The translations under genes and the position numbers were made by a program. Under the pieces are notes generated by a model. The model was not told where the DNA came from. It saw only the letters and a list, made by a program, of their open reading frames with translations, and did not search any database. Shown here in pieces: positions 5,746-11,924 of a stretch of DNA of 11,924 nt (positions within the stretch are counted from its first letter, which is position 1; every line of letters begins with the position of its first letter). The stretch is from Verrucomicrobia bacterium UBA1263 (GTDB lineage Bacteria > Verrucomicrobiota > Verrucomicrobiia > Limisphaerales > UBA1412). The stretch lies in contig DBVN01000056.1 in NCBI GenBank assembly GCA_002308515.1, positions 11,316-23,239 of the forward strand. The letters are read 5' to 3'.

Positions 5746-6614
5746 TTTTTTGTTTTTTGACAAATGAGGACCAGAGCTTCGCCGGAAAGGGGGGCTTCTT
5801 TCAGACGTTTTTGAACAGTTTTTTCCATATCATTTTGGGAATGAAATGGTTCAATGGGAAAAGCCTGAGGCAGCTGACCGGTGGATGTGCTGAAAAGGGT
5901 CAGTTTTTCATGGATGCCCGCGCTGGATACACAGCGGTGCAGGGAGCCCATGGAGAAGATTTGCCGGTATTGGGGAACGTGCAGGGGCAGCCATTTGCTC
6001 CCGTAGAGTTCATGGCCCAGTGAGTTTTCGTTCCAGGCGATCAGTACCAGACGTCCACCTTGTTTGAGTTTCTTCCAGGCTTGATTCAGATAGAAAACGG
6101 GGTTATCGATCTCTTCCAGTGCCCAGCGGATGACAACGGCATCAAAAGATTCGTCTGTATAGTTAGACCATTCCGGGATCCCTTGTTGAACATGGATCCC
6201 TTTGTTTTCGTATTCCTCAGCGGAAGCCGGGTTAGGATGGATGGATTCTGTGATCCAGCCGCGCTGACAGGCCTGCAGTACCCAGGAGAGGTCTCCATAG
6301 CCGATTTCCAGGAGTGTGCCGGGAGTTTCGGGCAGGAAGAGTTCTTCCCAGAATTTTCTGGTTTTGGATTCTTCGGTGGCATTCCAGAAAGAATCTTTGA
6401 TTTTATCCCAGAGAGAGGTCGAGCTTTGCCGGTAGTCCGGAAAGTCGGAAAAAGCTTCTCTGTTCCGATCCTGTTCTTTTTGCTTCAGGACGATGTGTCC
6501 GCAGATTTTCCGGGAACAGTGGAAATAGTTTTTGCTTTCCTCTGAATGGAGAGGCTGCAGCGCGTATCCGCAAAGGGGGCATTTTGAAAATGGGGTATTA
6601 TTTCTTTTGACCAC
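5742..6614 (-). CDS. Zinc-ribbon class I SAM-dependent methyltransferase
   Basis: This 290-residue protein begins with a four-Cys zinc ribbon (CPLC at 12-15, C33 and C38 of CSRKICGH). A Rossmann methyltransferase domain follows: LLEIGYGDLSW (101-111) as motif I, SFDAVVIRWALEEIDNP (156-172) as the post-motif region and KLKQGGRLVLIAWNENS (182-198). The later LYGSKWLPLHVPQYRQIFS segment resembles the Methyltransf_23-type enzymes found in polysaccharide clusters. Motif I departs from the usual GxGxG (GYGDL). The start is GTG at 6614, the only initiator before the zinc ribbon. GAGG lies 9 bases upstream, the one good Shine-Dalgarno sequence here. It overlaps the end of the upstream gene by 17 bases and the start of rmlC by 4, so a sugar or glycan substrate is plausible but inferred. 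Confidence 0.85.
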   Translation of the reverse strand: MVKRNNTPFSKCPLCGYALQPLHSEESKNYFHCSRKICGHIVLKQKEQDRNREAFSDFPDYRQSSTSLWDKIKDSFWNATEESKTRKFWEELFLPETPGTLLEIGYGDLSWVLQACQRGWITESIHPNPASAEEYENKGIHVQQGIPEWSNYTDESFDAVVIRWALEEIDNPVFYLNQAWKKLKQGGRLVLIAWNENSLGHELYGSKWLPLHVPQYRQIFSMGSLHRCVSSAGIHEKLTLFSTSTGQLPQAFPIEPFHSQNDMEKTVQKRLKEAPLSGEALVLICQKTKK

Positions 6615-7923
6615 GTTTGTAAGCCTCGGCTAAAAGAGTCATGGGATGAACGACTCTGATATTCAACTGCCGCTGTTTCATTCCATTGATAAGCTGGAGC
6701 ATACAGCCGGAATTACCGTTGGCGACCACTTCGGCGCCTGTTTTCAAAATGTTCGCTATCTTTCTTTCCAGCAGCTTATTTGCCATTTCCGGCTGGACGA
6801 TGTTATAGATACCAGCGCTGCCGCAGCACCAGTTGCTTTCCGGCAGTTCGATCAGCTCCACATCCGGGATCTTCTGGAGGATGGCCCGCGGCTGGAGGAC
6901 TACCTTTTGTCCATGGGAAAGGTGACAGCTTTCATGGTAAGTGACTTTTACTTTAGGACTTCCCGGAACAGACGGCGGTGCCTCGATGCCGATCTGATCC
7001 AGCCATTCGTGGATGTCTTTGACTTTGGAATCCCACAGTTTGGCCCGTTCGCTCCAGGCGGGATCGTCTTTCAGAAAGGCGTAATAATGCTTCATGTGCG
7101 AACCGCAGCCGCCCGCGTTGCTGATGATGGCATCGAATTCTTCCGGTGGAAATTGCTGTATCTGCTTCTTGGCTAGTTCCCTGGCCAATTCGGTCTCACC
7201 ATTGTGCGCGTGCAGCGAGCCGCAGCAGTACTGATGTTTGGGTGAATAGACTTCGCAGCCGTTCCAGGCCAGCACTTCCACACAGTCGCGATTGATCTCG
7301 CTGAAGATCAGGTCCTGAGCGCAGCCAGTCAGGAAGGCGACCCGGTAGCGGCGTTTGCCGTTCCTTGCCGGAGTCGTTTCACGGATCATGCCGGAGGAAA
7401 ACTTGCGTGGGATGTCGGGAGTCATGGCTTCCAATTCCCGCAAACGCTTGGGCATCAGCTTCATCACACCACTGTGACGGATGAGCCATTGGATGCCGAG
7501 ACGTTCGTACAGGCGCATCAGCCATCCCAAAGCCAGCAGTTTGCGCAGGTCCATGAAAAGGCAGTAGATCGTGCTGTAGCGGATGATCTTGCGAATAGGA
7601 TTGTCCAGCAGTTTGGAGCGTTCGGCCTCCGCGCGGAGGTGTTCAAAAATCGTGGCGTAATCCACGCCCGCGGGACAAGCGCTGGTACAGGCCAGACAGC
7701 CCAGGCAGAAGTAAACCTCTTTGGCGAATTCCCGCGTCATGGGAACCTTGCCGTCAGCGATGGCGCGCGCGGTGGCAATACGGCCGCGCGGACTGTGACG
7801 TTCTCGTTTTGTTTCCACATAAGTTGGACAAACAGAAAGACATAATCCACAGTGCATACATTGCTGTAATGTAGTGTATTCCAATCCGGCCCATACGGGC
7901 TTTTTTATTGTTGATTCCGACAT
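6598..7923 (-). CDS. glcF: GlcF-like iron-sulfur oxidoreductase subunit
   Basis: This 441-residue protein resembles the iron-sulfur subunit of glycolate oxidase. Two ferredoxin-type 4Fe-4S motifs stand at the N-terminus (C22-x2-C25-x2-C28-x3-C32-P and C73-x2-C76-x2-C79-x3-C83-P). Two CCG domains follow: C201, CCG 233-235 and GGCGS 271-275, then C333, CCG 366-368 and NSGC 404-407. Such subunits carry electrons between a flavin dehydrogenase (GlcD) and the quinone pool. No glcD or glcE is present here, so a lactate- or other 2-hydroxyacid-linked role is possible. A basic, amphipathic stretch (about 108-165) separates the two halves. A TTG three codons upstream is less likely than the ATG at 7923. 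It is the first gene of the operon with the methyltransferase and rmlC. Confidence 0.88.
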   Translation of the reverse strand: MSESTIKKPVWAGLEYTTLQQCMHCGLCLSVCPTYVETKRERHSPRGRIATARAIADGKVPMTREFAKEVYFCLGCLACTSACPAGVDYATIFEHLRAEAERSKLLDNPIRKIIRYSTIYCLFMDLRKLLALGWLMRLYERLGIQWLIRHSGVMKLMPKRLRELEAMTPDIPRKFSSGMIRETTPARNGKRRYRVAFLTGCAQDLIFSEINRDCVEVLAWNGCEVYSPKHQYCCGSLHAHNGETELARELAKKQIQQFPPEEFDAIISNAGGCGSHMKHYYAFLKDDPAWSERAKLWDSKVKDIHEWLDQIGIEAPPSVPGSPKVKVTYHESCHLSHGQKVVLQPRAILQKIPDVELIELPESNWCCGSAGIYNIVQPEMANKLLERKIANILKTGAEVVANGNSGCMLQLINGMKQRQLNIRVVHPMTLLAEAYKRGQKK

Positions 7924-7949
7924 ACCAGACAAAGTCTATCGCACTTGTT

Positions 7950-7978
7950 AAAATACCATAAGGCAGTGAAGATTAGAA
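7950..7978 (-). promoter_or_regulatory. Possible promoter for the glcF-methyltransferase-rmlC operon
   Basis: On the minus strand TTCTAA (7973-7978) and TATTTT (7950-7955) are 17 bases apart, with TGG directly before the -10 (extended -10 form). The -35 is poor (3/6). The leader would be about 20-30 bases. Confidence 0.35.
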
Positions 7979-8001
7979 GGAAATTTTCGGAATAGCGGCT
8001 C

Positions 8002-8032
8002 ATAAAACAAAAAACCGGAGTATGACTCCGGT
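8002..8032 (-). terminator. Intrinsic terminator after the RRM protein gene
   Basis: A perfect 8-bp stem ACCGGAGT/ACTCCGGT (8014-8021 with 8025-8032) has a 3-base loop. On the minus strand T6-G-T4 follows. It lies 42 bases past the stop of the RRM gene. Confidence 0.85.
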
Positions 8033-8074
8033 CTCTGTGGTCTTGCTGACCTAAAATAACGTGTTTAGTAAACT

Positions 8075-8380
8075 CTATTTAGCGGAGTTGTTTTCCTGAC
8101 CGCTGCTGCCGCGTTTTTCATGGCGGGCGGGTCTTTCTTCACGGGGACGGGATTCGCTCACTACGACGCGGCGGCCTCCCAGTTCGGTGCCGTTGAGAGC
8201 TTCGATAGCAGTTTGCGCTTCCTCGTCATTGACCATCTCTACAAAACCGAATCCCTTGGAACGGGCAGTACGGCGATCGACGACGACTTCGGCCAGGGTA
8301 ACTGTCCCAAACGGCTCAAAGGCTTTTCGCAGATCGTCGTCAGTAGAGCTGAAGGCAATGTTGCCTACATATATTTTCAT
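8075..8380 (-). CDS. Small single-RRM RNA-binding protein
   Basis: This 101-residue protein is one RNA recognition motif with a short tail. RNP2 is KIYVGNI (2-8) and RNP1 is KGFGFVEM (42-49); the rest follows the beta-alpha-beta-beta-alpha-beta order, with EALNGTELGGRRVVVSES (60-77) closing the fold. The tail (78-101) is Arg/Glu/Gly-rich and probably disordered. Such glycine-tail or basic-tail RRM proteins in cyanobacteria and other bacteria bind single-stranded RNA, and several respond to cold. The start at 8380 is chosen because MKIYVGN is the family N-terminus; an in-frame Met six codons upstream lies in the leader. No Shine-Dalgarno sequence precedes the ATG. The gene stands alone, with a strong terminator and a long leader containing two stem-loops. 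Confidence 0.92.
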   Translation of the reverse strand: MKIYVGNIAFSSTDDDLRKAFEPFGTVTLAEVVVDRRTARSKGFGFVEMVNDEEAQTAIEALNGTELGGRRVVVSESRPREERPARHEKRGSSGQENNSAK

Positions 8381-8391
8381 TATAATATCGT

Positions 8392-8439
8392 TTCGCAAAT
8401 GGAAATTTTACTGATCGAAAGCAGACCTTCCATTGCGAA
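8392..8439 (-). promoter_or_regulatory. Start-proximal stem-loop in the RRM gene leader
   Basis: TTCGCAAATGGAA (8392-8404) is the reverse complement of TTCCATTGCGAA (8428-8439) except for one bulged A, giving a 12-pair stem around a 23-base loop. It ends 11 bases before the ATG of the RRM gene, so it could control ribosome access. Confidence 0.5.
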
Positions 8440-8462
8440 TTTTAAAGAATGCCCCGATAGCA

Positions 8463-8490
8463 TTGAAGGTGAAGAATACTTCACCTTCAA
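8463..8490 (-). promoter_or_regulatory. Perfect 12-bp stem-loop in the RRM gene leader
   Basis: TTGAAGGTGAAG and CTTCACCTTCAA are exact reverse complements around the loop AATA. Neither strand has a T-tract after it, so it is not a terminator. It lies 82-110 bases upstream of the RRM start, either as RNA structure or as a DNA operator. Confidence 0.55.
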
Positions 8491-8499
8491 ACGTTAATA

Positions 8500-8528
8500 A
8501 TTGATGCTTGAAACTCAGACGTTGTCAA
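8500..8528 (-). promoter_or_regulatory. Tentative RRM gene promoter
   Basis: A perfect TTGACA (8523-8528, minus strand) is followed after 17 bases by ATCAAT, which matches the -10 consensus at only three positions. If used, transcription would start near 8493, just before the 12-bp stem-loop, with a leader of about 110 bases. Confidence 0.3.
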
Positions 8529-8543
8529 GCCTCTTGTAAAATA

Positions 8544-8560
8544 ATTGATTGAAAATCAAT
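8544..8560 (-). terminator. Weak hairpin after the tetR-type gene
   Basis: ATTGATT/AATCAAT with a 3-base loop lies 8 bases past the TetR-family stop and on the minus strand is followed by TATTTTAC. The stem is AT-rich and the T-run short, so termination may be inefficient. Confidence 0.35.
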
Positions 8561-8567
8561 ACAATGC

Positions 8568-9212
8568 TTATTTGCTTATGCCGGAAAGGAACATATCAAT
8601 GATCATTTCCGCGCGTTTTGGAGTCAGGACAGGAGCTTTGTTGACGACCTGTTCAATCGTGAAACTATTTGCATAAGCTAAGAAGGCTTTCGCGATATCG
8701 ATGGATTCATAATCAGACTTGAGAACGCCTTCTTTCTTTTTGCTGTCAAAGAAATTTCCCAAGATATCATAGAGTTTGGATGCTTCTTCGAAGCATTTCT
8801 GACGATAGGGGATCTCCCTTTCAGCCGCAAAGAATGAATAATGAATCAGACGAGTCAGAGAAGTCTTATCATGTGTTCTTTGGGATGAGGACAGAAGGAT
8901 GTTTACCAATACATCCTTGAAAGTGCCTTCTTTTTTCGTCAGTTTCGTAACAAATTCCTGAGAATCTTTCAGGGCTGAGTCGATAAGAGCGGCGAACAGA
9001 TCGGCTTTACTGTTGAAGTAGTAGTAAAGCGTTGGTTTGGTAAAGTCCGCGGAGTCCACAATATCCTGAATGGAGGTTGCGGAGTAGCCCATACTGGTGA
9101 AGCATTTCAGTGCGGCACTCAATATCTGCGCTCTGGTTCTTTCGCTTTTTCTGCTTTTCTTTCCTCTTTCCACCGGAGGAAGCTTTTTCGTTGGTTTTCT
9201 ATTCCATCTCAT
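8568..9212 (-). CDS. TetR/AcrR-family transcriptional regulator
   Basis: This 214-residue protein has a typical TetR DNA-binding domain at residues 27-73: RAQILSAALKCFTSMGYSATSIQDIVDSADFTKPTLYYYFNSKADLF. The YYYF-x-SKADLF end of the recognition segment is diagnostic. The remaining 140 residues are a helical ligand-binding and dimerisation domain with no recognisable ligand class. An unusually basic 26-residue N-terminal extension precedes the domain. The gene follows the TolC-type gene by 100 bases on the same strand, a layout seen when such a regulator controls an efflux system, so control of tolC is a reasonable inference. The candidate promoter sits so close to the ATG at 9212 that a GTG at 9173 (residue 14) is an alternative start. 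Confidence 0.9.
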   Translation of the reverse strand: MRWNRKPTKKLPPVERGKKSRKSERTRAQILSAALKCFTSMGYSATSIQDIVDSADFTKPTLYYYFNSKADLFAALIDSALKDSQEFVTKLTKKEGTFKDVLVNILLSSSQRTHDKTSLTRLIHYSFFAAEREIPYRQKCFEEASKLYDILGNFFDSKKKEGVLKSDYESIDIAKAFLAYANSFTIEQVVNKAPVLTPKRAEMIIDMFLSGISK

Positions 9213-9214
9213 AT

Positions 9215-9244
9215 TTTGTATTTATTTTTTAGTGGGCTTGTCAA
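9215..9244 (-). promoter_or_regulatory. Candidate promoter for the TetR-family gene
   Basis: TTGACA (9239-9244, minus strand, perfect) is followed after 18 bases by TACAAA (9215-9220, 4/6). The -10 ends two bases before the annotated ATG. Either the mRNA starts inside the first codons, favouring the GTG at 9173, or this is not the true -10. Confidence 0.35.
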
Positions 9245-9312
9245 CAGGGTAATGAGCAGGTTTTGATCCTATTCCACTTTATTACAACTTTCTGTTTACT
9301 GCCCAAATTAAT

Positions 9313-10860
9313 TTATTCGTAGATCACTTCTATATTGTAATTTTCTAACGTAGCCCCTTCCGCATAACGGAGATTGGCCAGATTGATGTTGTAATTGACC
9401 AGGGCTTTGATCTCCGCCAGTCTATTTTGAAAAAGTGTGGTCTGCAGCTGCAGCACTTCAAAGGATGTGGCTTTGCCATGTTCCAGACGGGTTTTGCCGG
9501 CTTCATAAGCTTGTTCGGCATATTGTCTGGCTTCACGAGTAGAGGTGATCGCTTCCAAGCTGCTGTTGACGCTGTTGATGGCATTATCAATCTCCACCAT
9601 TACATTCTGCTCTTTCTGTTTCAGCCGCAGGATGCTTTGTTCCCGTTCCGCCTTTCTTCTCTTGTAGGTATTACGGGCAGTGATCGTGCCGATGGGGACT
9701 GAAAGCTGACCGCCGATGCTGTAGTTCGGATAGGTGCCCTGGGCCACCTGGGTCAGGGGACTTTCTCCATCAGCCCAGCCCGCGCCGGAGTGGCCGTAAG
9801 AGCCGATCACGTCCAGCTGCGGAAAGAGTTGGTTGAAAGAGTATTTGATATTGATATCCTTACTTTCCACATCCACTTTCATTTGAAGCAGATCCGGCCG
9901 GAGCGTCAAGCCCTTGTACCAGCTGTCCGCGCGGTTGGGCAGGGTCGCGATGGTGGTCAGTTCATCTGTCAAATCAAAATCGGTGTCCTGCCATTGGGAA
10001 AAATCATCGCTCAATACCTTGCGCAGATTGTTCGCGGCGGTTTTATAGGCTTGTTTCAGAGCTATCAGGGAGGACTTGGAAGAGGCAACCTGGGATTCCG
10101 CGTCCTTGGAATCCAGCTCGATCAGGGAGCCCAGCTCCACTTTTTTGAGGGTTTCTTTCAAGAACTCCTGGGACTGATTCAGGTTCTGTTCCCCGGCGAT
10201 GATGTCTTCTCTGGCTCCGATCAGGTTGTAATACGCGATCTCGATCTGGTTGATGGTGGTCATCAGGTTGTACTGATAGGTCAGCTCAGAGGAGTGCATC
10301 GTATTGCGGGCCACCTTGATGTTCATACGGGTGGAGTCTATCCACATATTTTTCAAGAGCGGCTGGGTGATGGATATCCTGCCGCTGCCGTTGAACTGGG
10401 AGTTGTCCCGGTTATAGACACCGGAGGAGTAACCGCTGCGGGAGTAGCTGCCCTGGAATCCGACGGTGCTGCCCAGCGGAGTCAGAAAATTGAGTCCGGC
10501 GTTGGCGTTATCGCCATAGATCTCACTGTTAGTTGTAACATAAGTGGTTCCTGTTTCGGTAGAACTGGGATTCTTAGAATCGCTGTGCGTATAGCCCACC
10601 GTCAGAGTCGGATCGTATGCTCCATAGGCCATGGAATAATCATACTTGGACAGCATGGGCTGGAAACGGTTGATTTTGATGTCCAGATTATGTTCCAAAC
10701 CGATCTGGACGCAGTCGGTCAGACTGAGGGCCCGGATGTTCTCAGTTGAAGCTGCCGCAGTTGTCCCTTGCAGCGTAGGGTCTGTTTTAGCGTTCTCTTG
10801 AGCCGAGGCTACCGCCAGAGCACAGAGCAGAGCAGTTACTGAAAGCAGATTTTTATTCAT
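9313..10860 (-). CDS. TolC-family outer membrane efflux protein
   Basis: This 515-residue exported protein has a signal peptide (NKNLLSVTALLCALAVASA, cleavage near residue 20). Two outer-membrane-efflux repeats follow, roughly 45-285 and 315-505. Family features include LSLTDCVQIGLEHNLDIK (45-62), ITQPLLK (164-170), LRPDL (320-324) and FNQLFPQLDVIGSYG (342-356), with long amphipathic helices in between. Such proteins trimerise into a beta-barrel plus periplasmic tunnel that exports drugs, proteins or siderophores together with an inner-membrane pump and a periplasmic adaptor, none of which is in the window. The signal peptide fixes the start at 10860; a Met 11 codons upstream is rejected. No Shine-Dalgarno sequence precedes it, and the promoter lies only 8 bases upstream. 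A TetR regulator follows and may control it. Confidence 0.92.
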   Translation of the reverse strand: MNKNLLSVTALLCALAVASAQENAKTDPTLQGTTAAASTENIRALSLTDCVQIGLEHNLDIKINRFQPMLSKYDYSMAYGAYDPTLTVGYTHSDSKNPSSTETGTTYVTTNSEIYGDNANAGLNFLTPLGSTVGFQGSYSRSGYSSGVYNRDNSQFNGSGRISITQPLLKNMWIDSTRMNIKVARNTMHSSELTYQYNLMTTINQIEIAYYNLIGAREDIIAGEQNLNQSQEFLKETLKKVELGSLIELDSKDAESQVASSKSSLIALKQAYKTAANNLRKVLSDDFSQWQDTDFDLTDELTTIATLPNRADSWYKGLTLRPDLLQMKVDVESKDINIKYSFNQLFPQLDVIGSYGHSGAGWADGESPLTQVAQGTYPNYSIGGQLSVPIGTITARNTYKRRKAEREQSILRLKQKEQNVMVEIDNAINSVNSSLEAITSTREARQYAEQAYEAGKTRLEHGKATSFEVLQLQTTLFQNRLAEIKALVNYNINLANLRYAEGATLENYNIEVIYE

Positions 10861-10868
10861 CGCGCGGA

Positions 10869-10897
10869 TATATAAATCACTAACTATATGCATTCAA
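10869..10897 (-). promoter_or_regulatory. Candidate promoter for tolC, nearly leaderless
   Basis: On the minus strand TTGAAT (10892-10897) and TATATA (10869-10874) are 17 bases apart, each 4/6 to consensus. Only 8 bases separate the -10 from the ATG at 10860, so the transcript would begin within a base or two of the start codon. Confidence 0.45.
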
Positions 10898-11002
10898 TAG
10901 GTTGACTTTTACACGGGGGTATCTAAATGCGCGATACACCCGTTGCTCACCGGGAACAGGTTACAAACAACAAATCCTGCCTGGCGAACACCAAAAGGCA
11001 AC

Positions 11003-11022
11003 ACAGATTACAACGAATCTGT
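11003..11022. promoter_or_regulatory. Inverted repeat between the ABC ATPase gene and tolC
   Basis: ACAGATT-N6-AATCTGT is a perfect 7-bp inverted repeat. It could be an operator, or the terminator hairpin of the ABC ATPase gene, since T4 follows on the minus strand after six other bases. The run is short and the stem modest, so neither role is certain. Confidence 0.35.
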
Positions 11023-11072
11023 ACACTTGTAAACACCGCCCGTAAAGTAAAGTTTTGAATTTTTTTTATTTT

Positions 11073-11924
11073 TTATTTGTCCGAGGGAAAGATAAGGATA
11101 TCCCCAGGAAGTATATAAAGTGTATAAGTATTTTGAATGGAAAGAGATGTATTTGGATTTAAGTCTAATGACTTTAGAATCTTATTTGGAAAAATTTTAG
11201 GACGGAACAGAGTTTCTCTCATGGCTCCCAGGTAGAGGGTGTCTGTGACAGACGCTTCCAGCTCGTTCACATCCGATGTTTCGACAGGAACCAGACTGAC
11301 GGCTTCGGGACGGAACCCGATTTTGACGGCAGTGCCCGGCGTGTAGGAGCCAGCGGCGCGGACTTTCCAAAGGAAATCGTTCACACGCACCAGGATGATC
11401 CTGTCATTCACGCTTTCCACATTTCCCTCGAACCAGTTGATTTCACCCATAAAGTTGGCGTTGAAAACGCTGTTGGGCTGGCGATAGAGTTCCAGGGGAG
11501 TTCCTTTCTGTTCCAGATGCCCCTCACGCAGGACGGCGATATGACGAGCCAGACTGAGCGCTTCAGATTGATCGTGAGTGACATAGATCGTGGTGATCCG
11601 GGTCTCCGCGTGGATACGCCGTATCTCATCCCGCAGGGTCATGCGCAGACGGGCATCCAGGTTGGACAGAGGTTCGTCCAGCAGAAGCAGATCGGGACGG
11701 ATGACGATGGCGCGGGCCAGTGCCACACGCTGCTGCTGACCGCCGGAAAGCTGATTGGGACGGCGCTGGGCATAGTCGTTCATGCGGACGATCTCCAGTG
11801 CTTCCTTCACACGCGCTTTTTTCTCGGCGGCAGGGACTTTGCGAACATCCAGACCGTAAGCTACGTTTTGCTCTACGGTCATGTGAGGCCACAGAGCATA
11901 GTTCTGGAACAGGAAGCCGATGTC
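11073..11924 (-). CDS. ABC transporter ATP-binding protein, MalK/PotA type (5' end missing)
   Basis: The frame is open to the right edge, so 283 residues of the C-terminal side are present and the Walker A part lies outside. The visible order is the Q-loop FQNYALWPHMTV (6-17 of the fragment), the ABC signature LSGGQQQR (59-66), Walker B LLLLDEP (79-85), the D-loop SNLDAR and the H-loop VTHDQSEAL (115-123). From about residue 150 a regulatory TOBE-type domain follows, containing GFRPEAVSL. This layout belongs to importers of the sugar, polyamine, iron(III) or thiamine class; the substrate cannot be told without the membrane and binding subunits. The last 50 residues (FPNKILKSLDLNPNTSLSI onward) are unlike common MalK tails. 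The Met at 11882 is internal, not the start. Confidence 0.9.
   Translation of the reverse strand, partial: DIGFLFQNYALWPHMTVEQNVAYGLDVRKVPAAEKKARVKEALEIVRMNDYAQRRPNQLSGGQQQRVALARAIVIRPDLLLLDEPLSNLDARLRMTLRDEIRRIHAETRITTIYVTHDQSEALSLARHIAVLREGHLEQKGTPLELYRQPNSVFNANFMGEINWFEGNVESVNDRIILVRVNDFLWKVRAAGSYTPGTAVKIGFRPEAVSLVPVETSDVNELEASVTDTLYLGAMRETLFRPKIFPNKILKSLDLNPNTSLSIQNTYTLYILPGDILIFPSDK

Noticed and set aside
5746..5763. TTG start for rmlC adding six residues
   Set aside because: The ATG overlapping the upstream TGA gives the normal RmlC N-terminus and fits translational coupling.
8463..8490. 12-bp hairpin as a terminator
   Set aside because: No T-tract follows on either strand, and better or nearer terminator candidates exist for the flanking genes.
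9790..10749. 319-codon plus-strand reading frame opposite tolC
   Set aside because: It is antisense to a well-supported TolC-family gene; its translation shows no recognisable domain and reads as a mirror of the coding strand.
1..11924. Mobile elements, CRISPR arrays, tRNA or rRNA genes, defence systems
   Set aside because: Reading both strands showed no transposase, spaced direct repeats, cloverleaf-like sequence or recognisable defence domains.

Overview
The window looks like ordinary chromosomal housekeeping DNA from a Gram-negative bacterium of moderate GC. A TolC-type outer membrane channel and a PEP-CTERM protein (a C-terminal sorting signal found only in diderm bacteria) support an outer membrane. 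The PEP-CTERM protein, an alanine-rich secreted helical protein and an almost complete lack of Shine-Dalgarno sequences make a member of the Verrucomicrobiota/Lentisphaerota (PVC) group the best guess. That is an inference, because no rRNA or marker-gene comparison was possible.

Layout. The left end holds the 3' tip of a probable argD followed 11 bases later by argF (arginine biosynthesis, + strand), closed by two terminators. Next come a minus-strand gene for a small secreted PEP-CTERM protein and, divergently, parB (chromosome segregation, without parA beside it). The parB terminator separates it from a convergent minus-strand gene for an ArsR-type regulator fused to a SAM-dependent methyltransferase, which has a near-consensus promoter. 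A secreted alanine-rich protein of unknown function follows, with a 19-bp palindrome upstream of it.

From 5200 to 7923 (minus strand) lies a tightly packed operon: a GlcF-like iron-sulfur/CCG-domain protein, a zinc-ribbon class I methyltransferase and the dTDP-sugar epimerase RmlC. The reading frames overlap (17 bases, then ATGA). The last two genes fit cell-surface polysaccharide synthesis; the first does not obviously belong with them. Upstream on the same strand are a small single-RRM RNA-binding protein with a long, strongly structured 5' leader, a TetR regulator, a TolC-family outer membrane protein and the 3' part of a MalK/PotA-type ABC transporter ATPase that runs off the right end.

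Regulation. Several sigma70-like promoters (TTGACA-type -35, 17-base spacing) and good intrinsic terminators can be read directly. Only one of eleven visible start codons has a convincing Shine-Dalgarno sequence, and the tolC promoter is so close to its ATG that the mRNA should be nearly leaderless. No mobile elements, CRISPR arrays, tRNA or rRNA genes were recognised. I found no clear undescribed multi-gene system; the most unusual signal is the double stem-loop leader of the RRM gene.
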